Assembly: GCA_003162415.1 (NCBI GenBank)
Contig: PMOL01000013.1
Span: forward strand, 62,001-126,000
Length of the DNA stretch: 64,000 bases
Direction of reading: 5' to 3'
From: Candidatus Dormiibacterota bacterium
Lineage (GTDB): Bacteria; Chloroflexota; Dormibacteria; Aeolococcales; Aeolococcaceae
Both the position numbers and the translations under genes were made by a program. Below the pieces are notes generated by a model. That model made no database searches, was not told the origin of the DNA, and saw only the letters and a list, made by a program, of their open reading frames with translations. Of this stretch, positions 41,436-50,992 are shown one piece after another; the first letter of the stretch is position 1; every line of letters starts with the position of its first letter.

Positions 41436-43589
41436 GTGGGCATCCCCGACAACCTCAAGAAAACATTTGAAACGGACTACTGCGGCAAGCGCCTGATCGT
41501 CGAGACCGGGTACATCGCGGAGCAGGCAAACGGCGCGGTGATGCTGCGCGTCGGCGACACGGCATTGCTGGTCACCGCGGTCGCGTCGAAAGCGCCGCGA
41601 GAGGGCATCGACTTCTTCCCGCTGACCTGCGACTACGAGGAGAAGCTCTACGCCGCCGGCCGGATCCCGGGATCGTTCCCCCGGCGCGAAGGACGGCCCA
41701 GCGAGGCCGCGACGATCACCAGCCGCATGATCGACCGCCCGATGCGGCCCCTCTTCCCCAAGGACTTCCGCAATGACGTCCAGATCGTCGCCACAGTCCT
41801 CAGCACCGACCAGGAGCAGGACCCGGCGACGCTCGCGGTCACCGGCGCCTCGTGCGCGCTGCAGATCAGCGGCATTCCCCATGCGGGACCGGTCGCGTGC
41901 GTTCGCGTCGGCATGCTCGACGGGCAGCTGATGCTCAATCCGACCCTGACGCAGATCAACGAGTCCGCGCTCGACCTCATCGTCGCGGGCACGTGGGATG
42001 CGATCGTCATGGTGGAGGCCGGAGCGCATCAGATCTCCGAGCACACCATGCTCGACGCGCTGCGCATGGCCCATGGCGAGATCCGCAAGCTCGTGGAGTT
42101 CCAACGGGGCCTCCACGACGCCATCGGCAAGCCGACCATGAGCTACCCGTCGCAGAAGATCTCCCCGGAGATCACCGCGGCGGTGCACGAGTTCGTCGCC
42201 GATCGCGTCGGCAGCGCCGCGCGCAACCCCGACAAGGCGTCACGCGAAGCCGCGCTCGATCAGCTCCAGCAGGAGTCCGTGACCGCACTCGAGGAGCGCT
42301 TCCCCGACGGCCGTTCCGACATCGGCAAAGCCTACGAGTCCGAGGTCAAGAAGGCAGTGCGTGCCGCGATCCTCAACGAAGGCATCCGCCCCGACGGACG
42401 CCGCACCGACGAGATCCGGCCCATCTGGTGCGAGGTCGGGGTGCTTCCACGCACCCACGGATCGGCGCTGTTCACGCGCGGACAGACGCAGGCGCTCTCG
42501 GTGGTCACCATCGGTTCCGGCCAGGATCAGCAGAAAATCGACGGGCTCGGCCTCGAGAACTTCAAGCGCTTCTTCCACCACTACAACTTCCCGCCGTTCT
42601 CGGTCGGGGAGGCGCGGCCCCTTCGTTCCCCGGGCCGCCGCGAGATCGGCCACGGCGCGCTTGCGGAGCGCGCGGTGCACAACGTGATGCCGGAAGAGGA
42701 GAAGTTCCCCTACGTGGTGCGCATCGTCAGTGAGATCCTCTCGAGCAACGGCTCGACGTCGATGGCATCAGTGTGCGGCTCGTGCCTAGCGCTCATGGAC
42801 GCGGGCGTTCCTCTGGTGGCGCCGGTCGCGGGAATCGCGATGGGACTCATCACCGATGAAGGTGCCGAGCACGCAGCCATCCTCAGCGACATCCAGGGCA
42901 TGGAGGATGCGCTCGGCGACATGGACTTCAAGGTCGCCGGCTCGGCGACCGGGATCACCGCGATGCAGATGGACTGCAAGATCAGCGGCTTGAGCTGGGA
43001 CCTGATGGAGCGGGCACTCGAGCAGGCTCGGGTCGGCCGCATGCACATCCTCGGCAAGATGACCGAGGTGCTTGCCGCGCCGCGGCCCGAGCTGAGCCCA
43101 TGGGCACCTCGCATCGAGGTGATCAACATCAACCCCGACAAGATCCGCGACGTCATCGGCCCCGGCGGCAAGATGATCCGCAAGATCGTCGAGGAGACAG
43201 GCGCCCAGATCGACGTCGAGGACGATGGCCGCGTGTTCATCGCGTCGGCCAACGCGGCGTCGCGCGAGCAGGCGGTGGCGATGATCCACGACCTCACCGA
43301 CGACATCGAGATCGGCAAGATCTACAAGGGCAAGGTGTCACGCCTCATGGGCTTCGGTGCCTTCGTCGAGATCATGCCGAAGAAAGAGGGTCTGGTCAGG
43401 ATCGGTCAGCTCGCCGAACACCATGTCGACAAGGTCGAGGACGTGGTGAACATCGGCGACGAGATCATGGTCAAGGTCATCGAGGTCGACGATCGCGGCC
43501 GCGTCAACCTCTCGAGGCGTGAGGCGATCCGCGATCTCTCCAAGCAGCAGCACGAAGCCGGCGGAAACGGCGCCGGCGGGCCCGCATAG
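41436..43589 (+). CDS. pnp: Polyribonucleotide nucleotidyltransferase (PNPase)
   Basis: A 717-residue phosphorolytic 3'-5' exoribonuclease. Two RNase PH domains are visible: the first contains FFPLTCDYEEKLYAAGRIPGSF, the second SGSSTSMASVCGSC-like SSNGSTSMASVCGSCLALMDA (quoted in part). A helical linker joins them. KH (NPDKIRDVIGPGGKMIRKI) and S1 domains close the protein. GTG 41436 follows AGGAGA. It works with RNase J and RNase Y, both encoded nearby. Confidence 0.96.
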   Translation: MGIPDNLKKTFETDYCGKRLIVETGYIAEQANGAVMLRVGDTALLVTAVASKAPREGIDFFPLTCDYEEKLYAAGRIPGSFPRREGRPSEAATITSRMIDRPMRPLFPKDFRNDVQIVATVLSTDQEQDPATLAVTGASCALQISGIPHAGPVACVRVGMLDGQLMLNPTLTQINESALDLIVAGTWDAIVMVEAGAHQISEHTMLDALRMAHGEIRKLVEFQRGLHDAIGKPTMSYPSQKISPEITAAVHEFVADRVGSAARNPDKASREAALDQLQQESVTALEERFPDGRSDIGKAYESEVKKAVRAAILNEGIRPDGRRTDEIRPIWCEVGVLPRTHGSALFTRGQTQALSVVTIGSGQDQQKIDGLGLENFKRFFHHYNFPPFSVGEARPLRSPGRREIGHGALAERAVHNVMPEEEKFPYVVRIVSEILSSNGSTSMASVCGSCLALMDAGVPLVAPVAGIAMGLITDEGAEHAAILSDIQGMEDALGDMDFKVAGSATGITAMQMDCKISGLSWDLMERALEQARVGRMHILGKMTEVLAAPRPELSPWAPRIEVININPDKIRDVIGPGGKMIRKIVEETGAQIDVEDDGRVFIASANAASREQAVAMIHDLTDDIEIGKIYKGKVSRLMGFGAFVEIMPKKEGLVRIGQLAEHHVDKVEDVVNIGDEIMVKVIEVDDRGRVNLSRREAIRDLSKQQHEAGGNGAGGPA

Positions 43590-43600
43590 CGAGCAACCCG

Positions 43601-44611
43601 GTGCGGTCTGACCGGCCGGCCATCGCCGTCGTCGGCGCCACCGGCGCCGCCGGCGGCACGCTCGTGCGCATCCTCGGTGAGCGTGCGTTTCCGGCGTCCG
43701 CGCTCGAGCTCTATGCCAGCGCTCGAAGTGCCGGCCGTCGGATGAGCACGTACCTTGGTGAGGTCGCCGTGCGCGAGCTGAGCGGTGATGCGCTCGGCGG
43801 CGCCGACATCGTGTTCTTCGCAGCGGGTGCAGGGACATCGCGGCGCCATGCCCCCGGGGTCGCCGACGCCGGCGGCGTCGCGGTCGACAAGTCGAGCGCC
43901 TACCGGATGGATCCGGCAGTCCCGCTGGTCGTCCCCGAGGTGAATGCCGAGCAGCTCGGCAGGCATCGAGGCATCGTGGCCAATCCTAACTGCGTGGCCA
44001 TCCCGCTGAGCATCGTGCTCGCGCCGCTGCAGCGCGCCTACGGCCTGCGCCACGTGACCGCGGCGACCTACCAGGCCGCCACGGGGGCGGGCCTCGGCCT
44101 TGCTGATGAGCTCGAGGCGCAGACCCGCGACGACGCGGCGCGCACCATGCCGACCGCGACCGTGTACCCGCACGTCCTCCACGACAACGTGGTCCCCGGG
44201 GGGTGGGCAATGCAGGGTGCCGACACCGAGGAGGAGGTCAAGGTGATCGCCGAGACGCGCCGCGTGCTCGATGCACCCGACCTGCGCATGAGCGTCACCA
44301 CGGTTCGGGTGCCGGTGACGGTCGGACACAGTGCCGCCGTGTGGGTGGAGCTCGACGCCGACGCGGACCCCGACGACGTGCGCTCGCTGCTGCGCGAGTC
44401 CCCGGGAATCGTGGTCATCGACGATCCCGCCTCACAGCGATACCCGATGCCCCGGGCGGTCGCCGGCACCGATGACGTCCAGGTGGGCCGGGTCCGCCGC
44501 GATGCCGGGACCGAGAACGGCATCGCGCTCTTCTTCAGCGCCGACAACCTGCGCAAGGGTGCCGCGACCAATGCCGTGCAAGTTGCGGAGCTGCTGCTCC
44601 GCGACCGCTGA
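43601..44611 (+). CDS. asd: Aspartate-semialdehyde dehydrogenase
   Basis: A 336-residue NADP-dependent enzyme making aspartate semialdehyde for lysine/diaminopimelate, threonine and methionine. VVGATGAAGG is the cofactor loop, C131 in NPNC is the nucleophile, and RVPVTVGHS carries the substrate-binding Arg and the His. The usual QAVSGAG reads QAATGAG. GTG start 11 bp after pnp, so it may share that transcript. Presence implies a diaminopimelate-type wall or amino-acid prototrophy. Confidence 0.93.
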   Translation: MRSDRPAIAVVGATGAAGGTLVRILGERAFPASALELYASARSAGRRMSTYLGEVAVRELSGDALGGADIVFFAAGAGTSRRHAPGVADAGGVAVDKSSAYRMDPAVPLVVPEVNAEQLGRHRGIVANPNCVAIPLSIVLAPLQRAYGLRHVTAATYQAATGAGLGLADELEAQTRDDAARTMPTATVYPHVLHDNVVPGGWAMQGADTEEEVKVIAETRRVLDAPDLRMSVTTVRVPVTVGHSAAVWVELDADADPDDVRSLLRESPGIVVIDDPASQRYPMPRAVAGTDDVQVGRVRRDAGTENGIALFFSADNLRKGAATNAVQVAELLLRDR

Positions 44612-44664
44612 CGCACCGCATGAATCGCCCGAAGACGCCTGGCGTCGTGCTCTAAACTCCGCCA

Positions 44665-45357
44665 ATGGTGGCGACGACCGAAGAGGTCCTCGAGCTCCAC
44701 GGACGGGTGCGCAAGTGCACCGCATGCCCGTTGCACCTCACGCGCATCCAGGCGGTTCCCGGGTACGGCCCGGCGACCGCGCGGGTGATGGCGGTCGGGG
44801 AGGCCCCGGGCGAGAACGAGGATCGGGAGGGCAAACCCTTTGTCGGCGCGGCCGGCCGCCTGCTGACCAGCCTGCTGGAGTCGGTCGGGCTGGATCGGCG
44901 CGACATCTACATCACGAACATCGTGAAGTGCCGGCCCCCCCGGAATCGCGATCCCGAACCGCTCGAGGTCGAGGCCTGCAGCCACTACCTCGATGAGCAG
45001 ATCGGGCTCCTGCGGCCGGACGTCATCCTCCTGCTCGGACGGCACGCGCTGCAGCGTCTCCTTCCCGGCGCCGGGGGCATCTCGCGTCTCCACGGCGAGC
45101 GTGTCCGTCGCGACGATCGCGTGTACGTCCCCCTATTTCACCCTGCGGCCGCGCTCTACAACGGTGGTCTCAAGGAGACGCTCGAGGCGGACATGCGGCG
45201 TGTCCGCGGCTACCTGGCCGATGCCGAAGCAACGCGAGCCCGGCGCGCCGGAGGGGCTTCCGCGTCCGACCTGCGCAAGGTCGCCGCCGCAGCCGGCGGT
45301 GATCAGATGGATCTGGTCGCCGCCGCAGCCGGCGGTGATCAGATGGATCTCTTTTGA
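44665..45357 (+). CDS. Uracil-DNA glycosylase, family 4 (Fe-S), with duplicated clamp-binding tail
   Basis: A 230-residue [4Fe-4S] uracil-DNA glycosylase. Cluster ligands are C18, C21, C89 and C105. Motif A is GEAPGENEDREGKPFVG and the second catalytic motif is HPAAAL. The last 24 residues are two copies of a 12-residue unit, VAAAAGGDQMDL, so that the protein ends QMDLF. This matches the bacterial beta-clamp-binding consensus QL[SD]LF. The upstream copy reads QMDLV. TAAACT (44653-44658) lies 6 nt before the ATG with no ribosome binding site, suggesting a leaderless transcript. Confidence 0.92.
   Translation: MVATTEEVLELHGRVRKCTACPLHLTRIQAVPGYGPATARVMAVGEAPGENEDREGKPFVGAAGRLLTSLLESVGLDRRDIYITNIVKCRPPRNRDPEPLEVEACSHYLDEQIGLLRPDVILLLGRHALQRLLPGAGGISRLHGERVRRDDRVYVPLFHPAAALYNGGLKETLEADMRRVRGYLADAEATRARRAGGASASDLRKVAAAAGGDQMDLVAAAAGGDQMDLF
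45279..45350 (+). repeat. Perfect 36-bp tandem repeat, two copies
   Basis: Bases 45279-45314 and 45315-45350 are identical 36-mers. The unit begins GGTCGCCGCCGCAGCCGG and ends GATGGATCT. It is a whole number of codons and duplicates the glycosylase's clamp-binding tail. Identity at the DNA level, including third codon positions, points to a recent duplication. Confidence 0.95.
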
Positions 45358-47021
45358 GCGAGGCGCTCGGGTCGGCGCAGCTGACGCTGATCCCTCTCGG
45401 CGGGCTCGGCGAGATCGGTCGCAACATGATGGCGCTCAGCTTCGGCGAGGACATCGTGGTCATCGACACCGGATTGATGTTCCCCGAACAGGAGATGCTC
45501 GGCGTCGACCTGGTGATCCCGGACATCGCATGGTTGCAGGAGCGCGTCGGCAACATCCGCGGCATCGTGCTAACCCACGGTCACGAGGACCATATCGGTG
45601 CGCTCCCATACGTGCTGCCGCGCCTCCCCGTGCCCGTTTACGGCACCGCGCTGACGCTCGGATTCCTGCGCAACAAGCTGCGTGAGCACGGGCTCATCGA
45701 GACCACCGAGCTGCACACGGTGCGCCCCGGCGATACGCGCACGCTGGGCTGCTTCGAAGTCGAATGGGTGCACGCGACCCACTCGATCCCTGACGCGTGC
45801 GCGCTCGTGGTGCGAACCCCCGTCGGCGTCATCGTTCACTCGGGCGACTTCAAGATCGATACCACTCCGGTGCACGGTGAGCCGCCCGACCTTGCACGAC
45901 TGGCTCGCATCGGCGACGAAGGTGTGCTCCTGCTCATGAGCGACAGTACCAACGCGGAGCAGGAGGGCACGACCCCAAGCGAGCGCAGCGTCGGCGAAGG
46001 GCTCGCGCCCATCTTCGCCGCGGCGGAGGGCCGGATCCTGATGGCGACGTTCGCCTCCAACATCTCACGCCTGCAGCAGGCGATCAACGCCGCACAGGCG
46101 TGTGGACGGCGCTGCTTCATCGTCGGCCGTTCGATGCTCAAGAACATCAAGGTGGCCGAGGAGCTCGGATATCTGCACGTACCGCCCGGGATGTTCGTCA
46201 ATCCGAAGGAGCACGAACGCCTTCCCGACAACGAGCTCGCCATTCTCTGCACCGGCGCGCAGGGGGAGCCGCTGTCGGCGCTGGTGCGCATCGCCGCGGG
46301 CGAGCACCGCATGGTCAGCCTGCGCGAAGCCGACACCGTGATCATCAGCGCGAACCCGATTCCAGGAAACGAGGAGTCGGTGCACCGGACGATCAACAAC
46401 TTGTACCGGCGCGGCGCACGCGTCTTCAACTCCTCGCGACATGGGGTGCACGCCTCCGGGCACGCCAGCCGCGAGGAGCTCAAGCTGCTGCTCACGCTGA
46501 CGCGACCGCGGTATTTCATCCCCGTGCACGGGGAGTACCGCCATCTCGCCCTCCATGCCGCCCTGGCTCGTTCTGTCGGCATCCCCGCGGAGCGGGTCCT
46601 CGCCATCGACAACGGCACGGTCATCGCGCTCGACGAGCATGGCGTCCGGCCCACCGGCGAGCGGGTGCGAACTGGGTATGTCTACGTCGACGGGCTCAGC
46701 ATCGAGGAGGCCGGGGACGTCGTCTTCCGTGACCGGCAGCAGCTCGCCCAGGACGGCGTGATCCTGGTGGTGGTGACGGTCGAACGATCCAGCGGCGCGG
46801 TGGTCGGAGGCCCCGACCTGGTGTCCCGCGGGTTCGTCGCGGACGATGCCGACGCGCTCTTCGACGAGGCACGAGAGCACGTCCTGTCGCTCGTCTCGCG
46901 GCTCACCCCCGACGCCGGGTACAACGCCTGGCAGGGGGCGATCCACGAGGGACTCTCGCGCTTCCTCTACAAGAAGACCAAGCGCCGGCCCCTGATCCTG
47001 CCCCTGGTCACCGAGGTCTGA
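45354..47021 (+). CDS. rnj: Ribonuclease J
   Basis: A 555-residue metallo-beta-lactamase/beta-CASP nuclease with endo- and 5'-exonuclease activity. HGHEDHIG (about residue 75) and later HSGDFKID supply metal ligands, DSTNAEQEG opens the beta-CASP region, and GHASREELK carries the conserved histidine. The TTG start overlaps the glycosylase stop (TTGA). With RNase Y and PNPase it makes up a Gram-positive-type RNA decay set. Confidence 0.94.
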   Translation: MSEALGSAQLTLIPLGGLGEIGRNMMALSFGEDIVVIDTGLMFPEQEMLGVDLVIPDIAWLQERVGNIRGIVLTHGHEDHIGALPYVLPRLPVPVYGTALTLGFLRNKLREHGLIETTELHTVRPGDTRTLGCFEVEWVHATHSIPDACALVVRTPVGVIVHSGDFKIDTTPVHGEPPDLARLARIGDEGVLLLMSDSTNAEQEGTTPSERSVGEGLAPIFAAAEGRILMATFASNISRLQQAINAAQACGRRCFIVGRSMLKNIKVAEELGYLHVPPGMFVNPKEHERLPDNELAILCTGAQGEPLSALVRIAAGEHRMVSLREADTVIISANPIPGNEESVHRTINNLYRRGARVFNSSRHGVHASGHASREELKLLLTLTRPRYFIPVHGEYRHLALHAALARSVGIPAERVLAIDNGTVIALDEHGVRPTGERVRTGYVYVDGLSIEEAGDVVFRDRQQLAQDGVILVVVTVERSSGAVVGGPDLVSRGFVADDADALFDEAREHVLSLVSRLTPDAGYNAWQGAIHEGLSRFLYKKTKRRPLILPLVTEV

Positions 47022-47212
47022 GGCCGAAAGCAAGTCCCCACGACAACACATTCGTGTAGTATGGGCACGGATGTTCGCCGTGCTCAGCGTGGCCGACGCG
47101 GTCGCCCCGGTACCGCGGCCGCATTTGCGGAGGTCGATTTGCTGATAGCATCGGGCCCGATCCAGGGGCCCCGGTAGCCCGTCTTCCACACGTTCCACAT
47201 CGAGTTCACGAT

Positions 47213-49516
47213 ATGGCTCGCTCCGCCCCAACCCGCCCCACACGCAAGCGCACGCCGTCACGACGTGCGTCCGCGCGTTCCCGGTCGCGCGCGCCGTCCC
47301 GAACGCCGCTGCTGCATCGCGACCTGCGCCGTGAGCTGACCGGGATCGGAGCGATCGGCGCCGGGGTGATCCTCGCCGCGGTGCTCATCCTTCCCGGCGG
47401 TGGAGCGGTCGCCGGACCGGTGCACGACGGGCTCTTCGGCGCCTTCGGGGTTGGAGCCTGGCTTGGCGTCGCCGGCCTCGTCCTGACCGGGACGCGGCTG
47501 TGCATGACCCCCGAATGGCGGGCGGGAACCCTCGCCGCGCTGGGCAGCGCCATCGCGATGCTCGCGCTGCTGGGCTTGATCGGGATGGTCGGCGGCGACG
47601 CGGGCGCCCTGGGGAGCTGGATCGGCTCGGGCGTGCAGCGCGTTCTCGGTGGTGCCGGGGCGGGCGCGGCGCTCATCGTCGTGACCATGCTCGGCGTGAT
47701 CCTGGCCACCGACCTGCGCACCGGGACGGTGGTCCGGGCGCTCGGCCGCTGGTTCGCTGCCGAAGGAGACGGGCTGCGGCGCGATCGCGCCGCGAACGTC
47801 TCCGGTGGACGCGCGCGCGTCTTCCCGACGCCGGCGCCGGAGCCGTCCAAAGAGCTGACGGGCGTTCCCATGGTGCTGCCCTTCGATCCGCCCAAGGCTG
47901 CGGCGCCGCCGACCGCCTTCCTCGATCCGGAAGAGCCACAGGCGACCGGCGAGGACCTCGGCGAGCACGGCTTCACGCGCGAGTTCGAGGGTGTTTCTGC
48001 GGCGCCCGGGGACGCGCCGGTCCTGATCGGGTCGGTCCCCGAGGTCGGCATCGGCCACGCCGTGATGATCAGCGACGAGCCGGAGAAGGTCTGGGTGCTG
48101 CCGACCCCCGAGCTGCTCGACACGATCACCGGCAAGCGCGAGCGCCTTGCCGCCGAAGTTCGTGCCACAGGTGACAAGATCGTGAGCACCCTGCAGTCGT
48201 TCGGCATCGAGACGCGGATCGTCGGCGCGAACAGCGGGCCGACGGTCACGCAGTACGAGCTTCAGCCCGCCGTCGGCGTGCCGGTGCGTCGCATCCTCGG
48301 GTACCAGACCGACCTTGCGCTCGCGCTGGCTGCGCCCATCCGTATCCAGCCGTTCATTCCGGGCAAATCCGCGATCGGCATCGAGGTGCCCAACAAGGCG
48401 GCACAGCTGGTGAGCCTCAAGGAGACCATCGAGTCGCCCGCGTTCACCGATCGACGCCACAAGCTGAGCGTTGCCCTCGGTGCCGACGTCAGCGGACATC
48501 CGGTGATCGGCGATCTTACCCGCATGCCGCACCTGCTCATCGCCGGCGCGACCGGCAGCGGGAAATCGGTGTGCATCAACGCGGTGCTCGGCGGCTTCCT
48601 GCTTCAGGCCACCCCGGCACAACTCAAGATGATCCTCATCGACCCCAAGCGGGTCGAGCTCTCCAACTTTGCCGACCTGCCGCATCTCCTCGTCCCGGTC
48701 GTGGTAGAGCCCGAGGCCGCCGTCGCATCGCTGCGATGGGCCGTCAAGGAGATGGAGGAGCGGTACAAGCTGTTCGCATCACACGCCGCCCGCAACATCG
48801 TGGCGTTCAACGAGAAGGCACCGGGACTTGGCGTCGCGCCGCTGCCGTACATCGTCATCGTGATCGACGAGCTCGCCGACCTGATGATGGTCGCGGCGGG
48901 GGAGATCGAGGACCTGATCTGCCGGATCGCGCAGCTCGCGCGCGCCGTGGGCCTCCACCTCATCGTCGCGACGCAGCGTCCGTCGGCTGACATCATCACT
49001 GGCCTGATCAAGGCGAACATCCCGAGCCGCGTGGCGTTCGCGGTCTCGAGCGGTGTGGATTCTCGCGTCATCCTCGACGAGATGGGGGCGGAGAAGCTCC
49101 TCGGTCGCGGCGACATGCTCTATCTCCCCATCGACGAGGGCAAGCCGCGCCGGTTGCAGGGCGCATTCGTGAGCGATCGCGAGCTCGACGCGCTCATCGG
49201 CCACTGGAAGCTGCAGGGGAAGCCCGACTACCAGGAAGAGATCTTCACGGTCGAGGCAACGGTGTCCTGGGCACGTGATGCGTCCAAGCGCGACCCGCTT
49301 TTTGCCAAGGCGGCGCACACGGTTGCGGCCGAAGGGCGCGCAGCCGCGTCGCTGCTGCAGCGCAAGCTCAGCGTCGGTTATACCCGTGCAGCGCGCCTCA
49401 TCGACCAGCTTGCCGAGCACGGGGTGGTCGGCCCGTTCGAGGGCAGCAAGTCCCGCGACGTGCTCATGAGCGTGTTCGAGGTCGACGAGCTGCTCGCCGA
49501 CCTCGGCGACGAGTAG
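47213..49516 (+). CDS. ftsK: DNA translocase FtsK/SpoIIIE
   Basis: A 767-residue septal DNA pump. A very basic N-terminal tail is followed by four membrane helices (about residues 43-160) and a Pro/Ala-rich linker. The motor domain has Walker A GATGSGKS (about residue 445) and Walker B IVIVIDELADLMM. The gamma winged helix (RKLSVGYTRAARLIDQLAEHG) closes it. The 191-bp gap before it contains a TAGTAT (47055-47060) that could be a -10. Confidence 0.94.
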   Translation: MARSAPTRPTRKRTPSRRASARSRSRAPSRTPLLHRDLRRELTGIGAIGAGVILAAVLILPGGGAVAGPVHDGLFGAFGVGAWLGVAGLVLTGTRLCMTPEWRAGTLAALGSAIAMLALLGLIGMVGGDAGALGSWIGSGVQRVLGGAGAGAALIVVTMLGVILATDLRTGTVVRALGRWFAAEGDGLRRDRAANVSGGRARVFPTPAPEPSKELTGVPMVLPFDPPKAAAPPTAFLDPEEPQATGEDLGEHGFTREFEGVSAAPGDAPVLIGSVPEVGIGHAVMISDEPEKVWVLPTPELLDTITGKRERLAAEVRATGDKIVSTLQSFGIETRIVGANSGPTVTQYELQPAVGVPVRRILGYQTDLALALAAPIRIQPFIPGKSAIGIEVPNKAAQLVSLKETIESPAFTDRRHKLSVALGADVSGHPVIGDLTRMPHLLIAGATGSGKSVCINAVLGGFLLQATPAQLKMILIDPKRVELSNFADLPHLLVPVVVEPEAAVASLRWAVKEMEERYKLFASHAARNIVAFNEKAPGLGVAPLPYIVIVIDELADLMMVAAGEIEDLICRIAQLARAVGLHLIVATQRPSADIITGLIKANIPSRVAFAVSSGVDSRVILDEMGAEKLLGRGDMLYLPIDEGKPRRLQGAFVSDRELDALIGHWKLQGKPDYQEEIFTVEATVSWARDASKRDPLFAKAAHTVAAEGRAAASLLQRKLSVGYTRAARLIDQLAEHGVVGPFEGSKSRDVLMSVFEVDELLADLGDE

Positions 49517-49598
49517 CCGGGAGCTCCGGCTCGACGAACAGGGCGGTCCATCGGGGTCCGGCGCTGTGCCGTTGCGCGTGTCGCTATCCTCATCAGTC

Positions 49599-50090
49599 AT
49601 GCCTCAGGACCACAGCTTCGACGTCGTCAGCGAGTTCGACCGCCAGGAGCTCGTCAACGCGGTCGACCAGGCACGGCGGGAGATAACCACCCGGTACGAC
49701 TTCAAGGGCATCGATGTCGAGATGACGCTCGAGGACGAGACGATCACGCTGCTCACCGGTACCGACGCCCAGCTCAAGTCGATCATCGACGTCCTCCAGA
49801 GCAAGGCGCACCGGCGCGGCCTCGACCTCAAGGTGCTCGATCCGCAGAAGCCGGAGGCGGCGGCGAAAGGGAACGTCCGTCAGGTCGTCAAGCTCCGCAA
49901 GGGCATCGGCGAGGAGCTGGCACGGGACCTGACCAAGCGGATCCGCGGGCAGCATCCCAAGGCGCAGGTCCGTACCCAGGGGGATCAGCTGCGGGTCACG
50001 AGCAAGGACAAGGACGAGTTGCAGGCCGTGATCCAGCAGCTGCGCGACCTCGACCTCGACGTCCCCCTCCAGTTCACCAACTACCGGTGA
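49599..50090 (+). CDS. yajQ: YajQ family nucleotide-binding protein
   Basis: A 163-residue UPF0234 protein. HSFDVVSEFDRQELVNAVDQA and TRYDFKGID mark the N terminus, and the GKNVRQVVKLRKGI-like centre is present. Members bind tRNA or GTP, and a Xanthomonas homologue binds cyclic di-GMP. Start ATG 49599, since the frame upstream to 49566 lacks family residues. Confidence 0.92.
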   Translation: MPQDHSFDVVSEFDRQELVNAVDQARREITTRYDFKGIDVEMTLEDETITLLTGTDAQLKSIIDVLQSKAHRRGLDLKVLDPQKPEAAAKGNVRQVVKLRKGIGEELARDLTKRIRGQHPKAQVRTQGDQLRVTSKDKDELQAVIQQLRDLDLDVPLQFTNYR

Positions 50091-50143
50091 GGCGGCGGGG
50101 CCCGGTCTGCGTCTGGCGCTCGCTCCGCCCTGGAGGCTGACCA

Positions 50144-50710
50144 ATGGACGCGCTGCACACCTCAAGCCAGGGTGATGACGATCGTCTACCGGCGCTCGAG
50201 GTCGCCTTCCCGGATGCGGTGTCGCTCGGGCGCGACCTCACCGAGGCAGGTCTGACCATCGCGGTCGCGGAGTCGTGCACCGGCGGCCTGCTCGGCGCCG
50301 CGCTGACCGCGGTCGCGGGGTCGTCCGCCTACGTGCGCGGTGGCGTGATCGCCTATGCGGACGACGTCAAAGCCGAGCACCTCGGCGTTGGCCGCCATCT
50401 GCTCGCGACCCACGGCGCGGTCAGCCCGGAGGTGGCCGAGGCGATGGCCGCCGGCGTGCGCCGGCGATACGAGGCCGACCTTGGGGTGGGCATCACCGGC
50501 GTTGCCGGACCGGACGCCAGCGATGAGAAGCCGGCCGGGCTCGTCTTCGTCGCGGTCGCGGGTCCGGAGTCGGTGCGAGGGATCCGTCTCGATGAGGATC
50601 GCGGGCGCGAACTGAATCGCGCGCATGCCGTCCAGGCTGCGCTGCATCTGTGTCGAGAGGTCGTCCGCGCGATGCCAGGCGCCGCGTCTGCCGCCGTTGA
50701 AACACCGTGA
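50144..50710 (+). CDS. CinA C-terminal-domain protein (nicotinamide-nucleotide amidohydrolase)
   Basis: A 188-residue PncC-type deamidase recycling NMN to NaMN. AESCTGGLLGAALT and GVAGPDASDEKPAGLVFVA are family motifs. Only the CinA C-terminal domain is present, with no molybdopterin-like N-terminal domain. CinA next to recA is a widespread arrangement. Confidence 0.88.
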   Translation: MDALHTSSQGDDDRLPALEVAFPDAVSLGRDLTEAGLTIAVAESCTGGLLGAALTAVAGSSAYVRGGVIAYADDVKAEHLGVGRHLLATHGAVSPEVAEAMAAGVRRRYEADLGVGITGVAGPDASDEKPAGLVFVAVAGPESVRGIRLDEDRGRELNRAHAVQAALHLCREVVRAMPGAASAAVETP

Positions 50711-50753
50711 TCACCCCGCGCTGCGAGCGGTTCGCCGCGGCCCGACTTCGGGC

Positions 50754-50793
50754 TTGTCACGTCCGCACCAACGGAGTACAGTACAAATGTTCG
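50754..50793 (+). promoter_or_regulatory. recA promoter with overlapping SOS-box-like palindrome
   Basis: -35 TTGTCA (50754-50759), 17-bp spacer, -10 TACAGT (50777-50782). AGTACAAATGTTCG (50780-50793) overlaps the -10 and differs at two positions from the Gram-positive SOS-box pattern CGAAC-4-GTTCG. A LexA-like repressor bound here would block polymerase. Confidence 0.6.
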
Positions 50794-50992
50794 CCCCACC
50801 GGGTGAGCCCGGACGCGCCGCCCGTCGCGATGCCCTACGGCACCCCAGCCGCACCTCCAATCCATCCCAACCACCCCTTGGAGTACAGCTTTGACGAACA
50901 CACTAGCAAGTCGTACCATCGATACTGTCGAGCCGGTCGTGGAAGTGAACGGGCGGCGTGCTCGAGCGCCGCGTGAAGACAGGAGTGAGCCG

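Noticed and set aside
41255..41470. 71-codon forward frame between rpsO and pnp
   Set aside because: It is explained by the long hairpin of the pnp leader and overlaps the pnp start out of frame.
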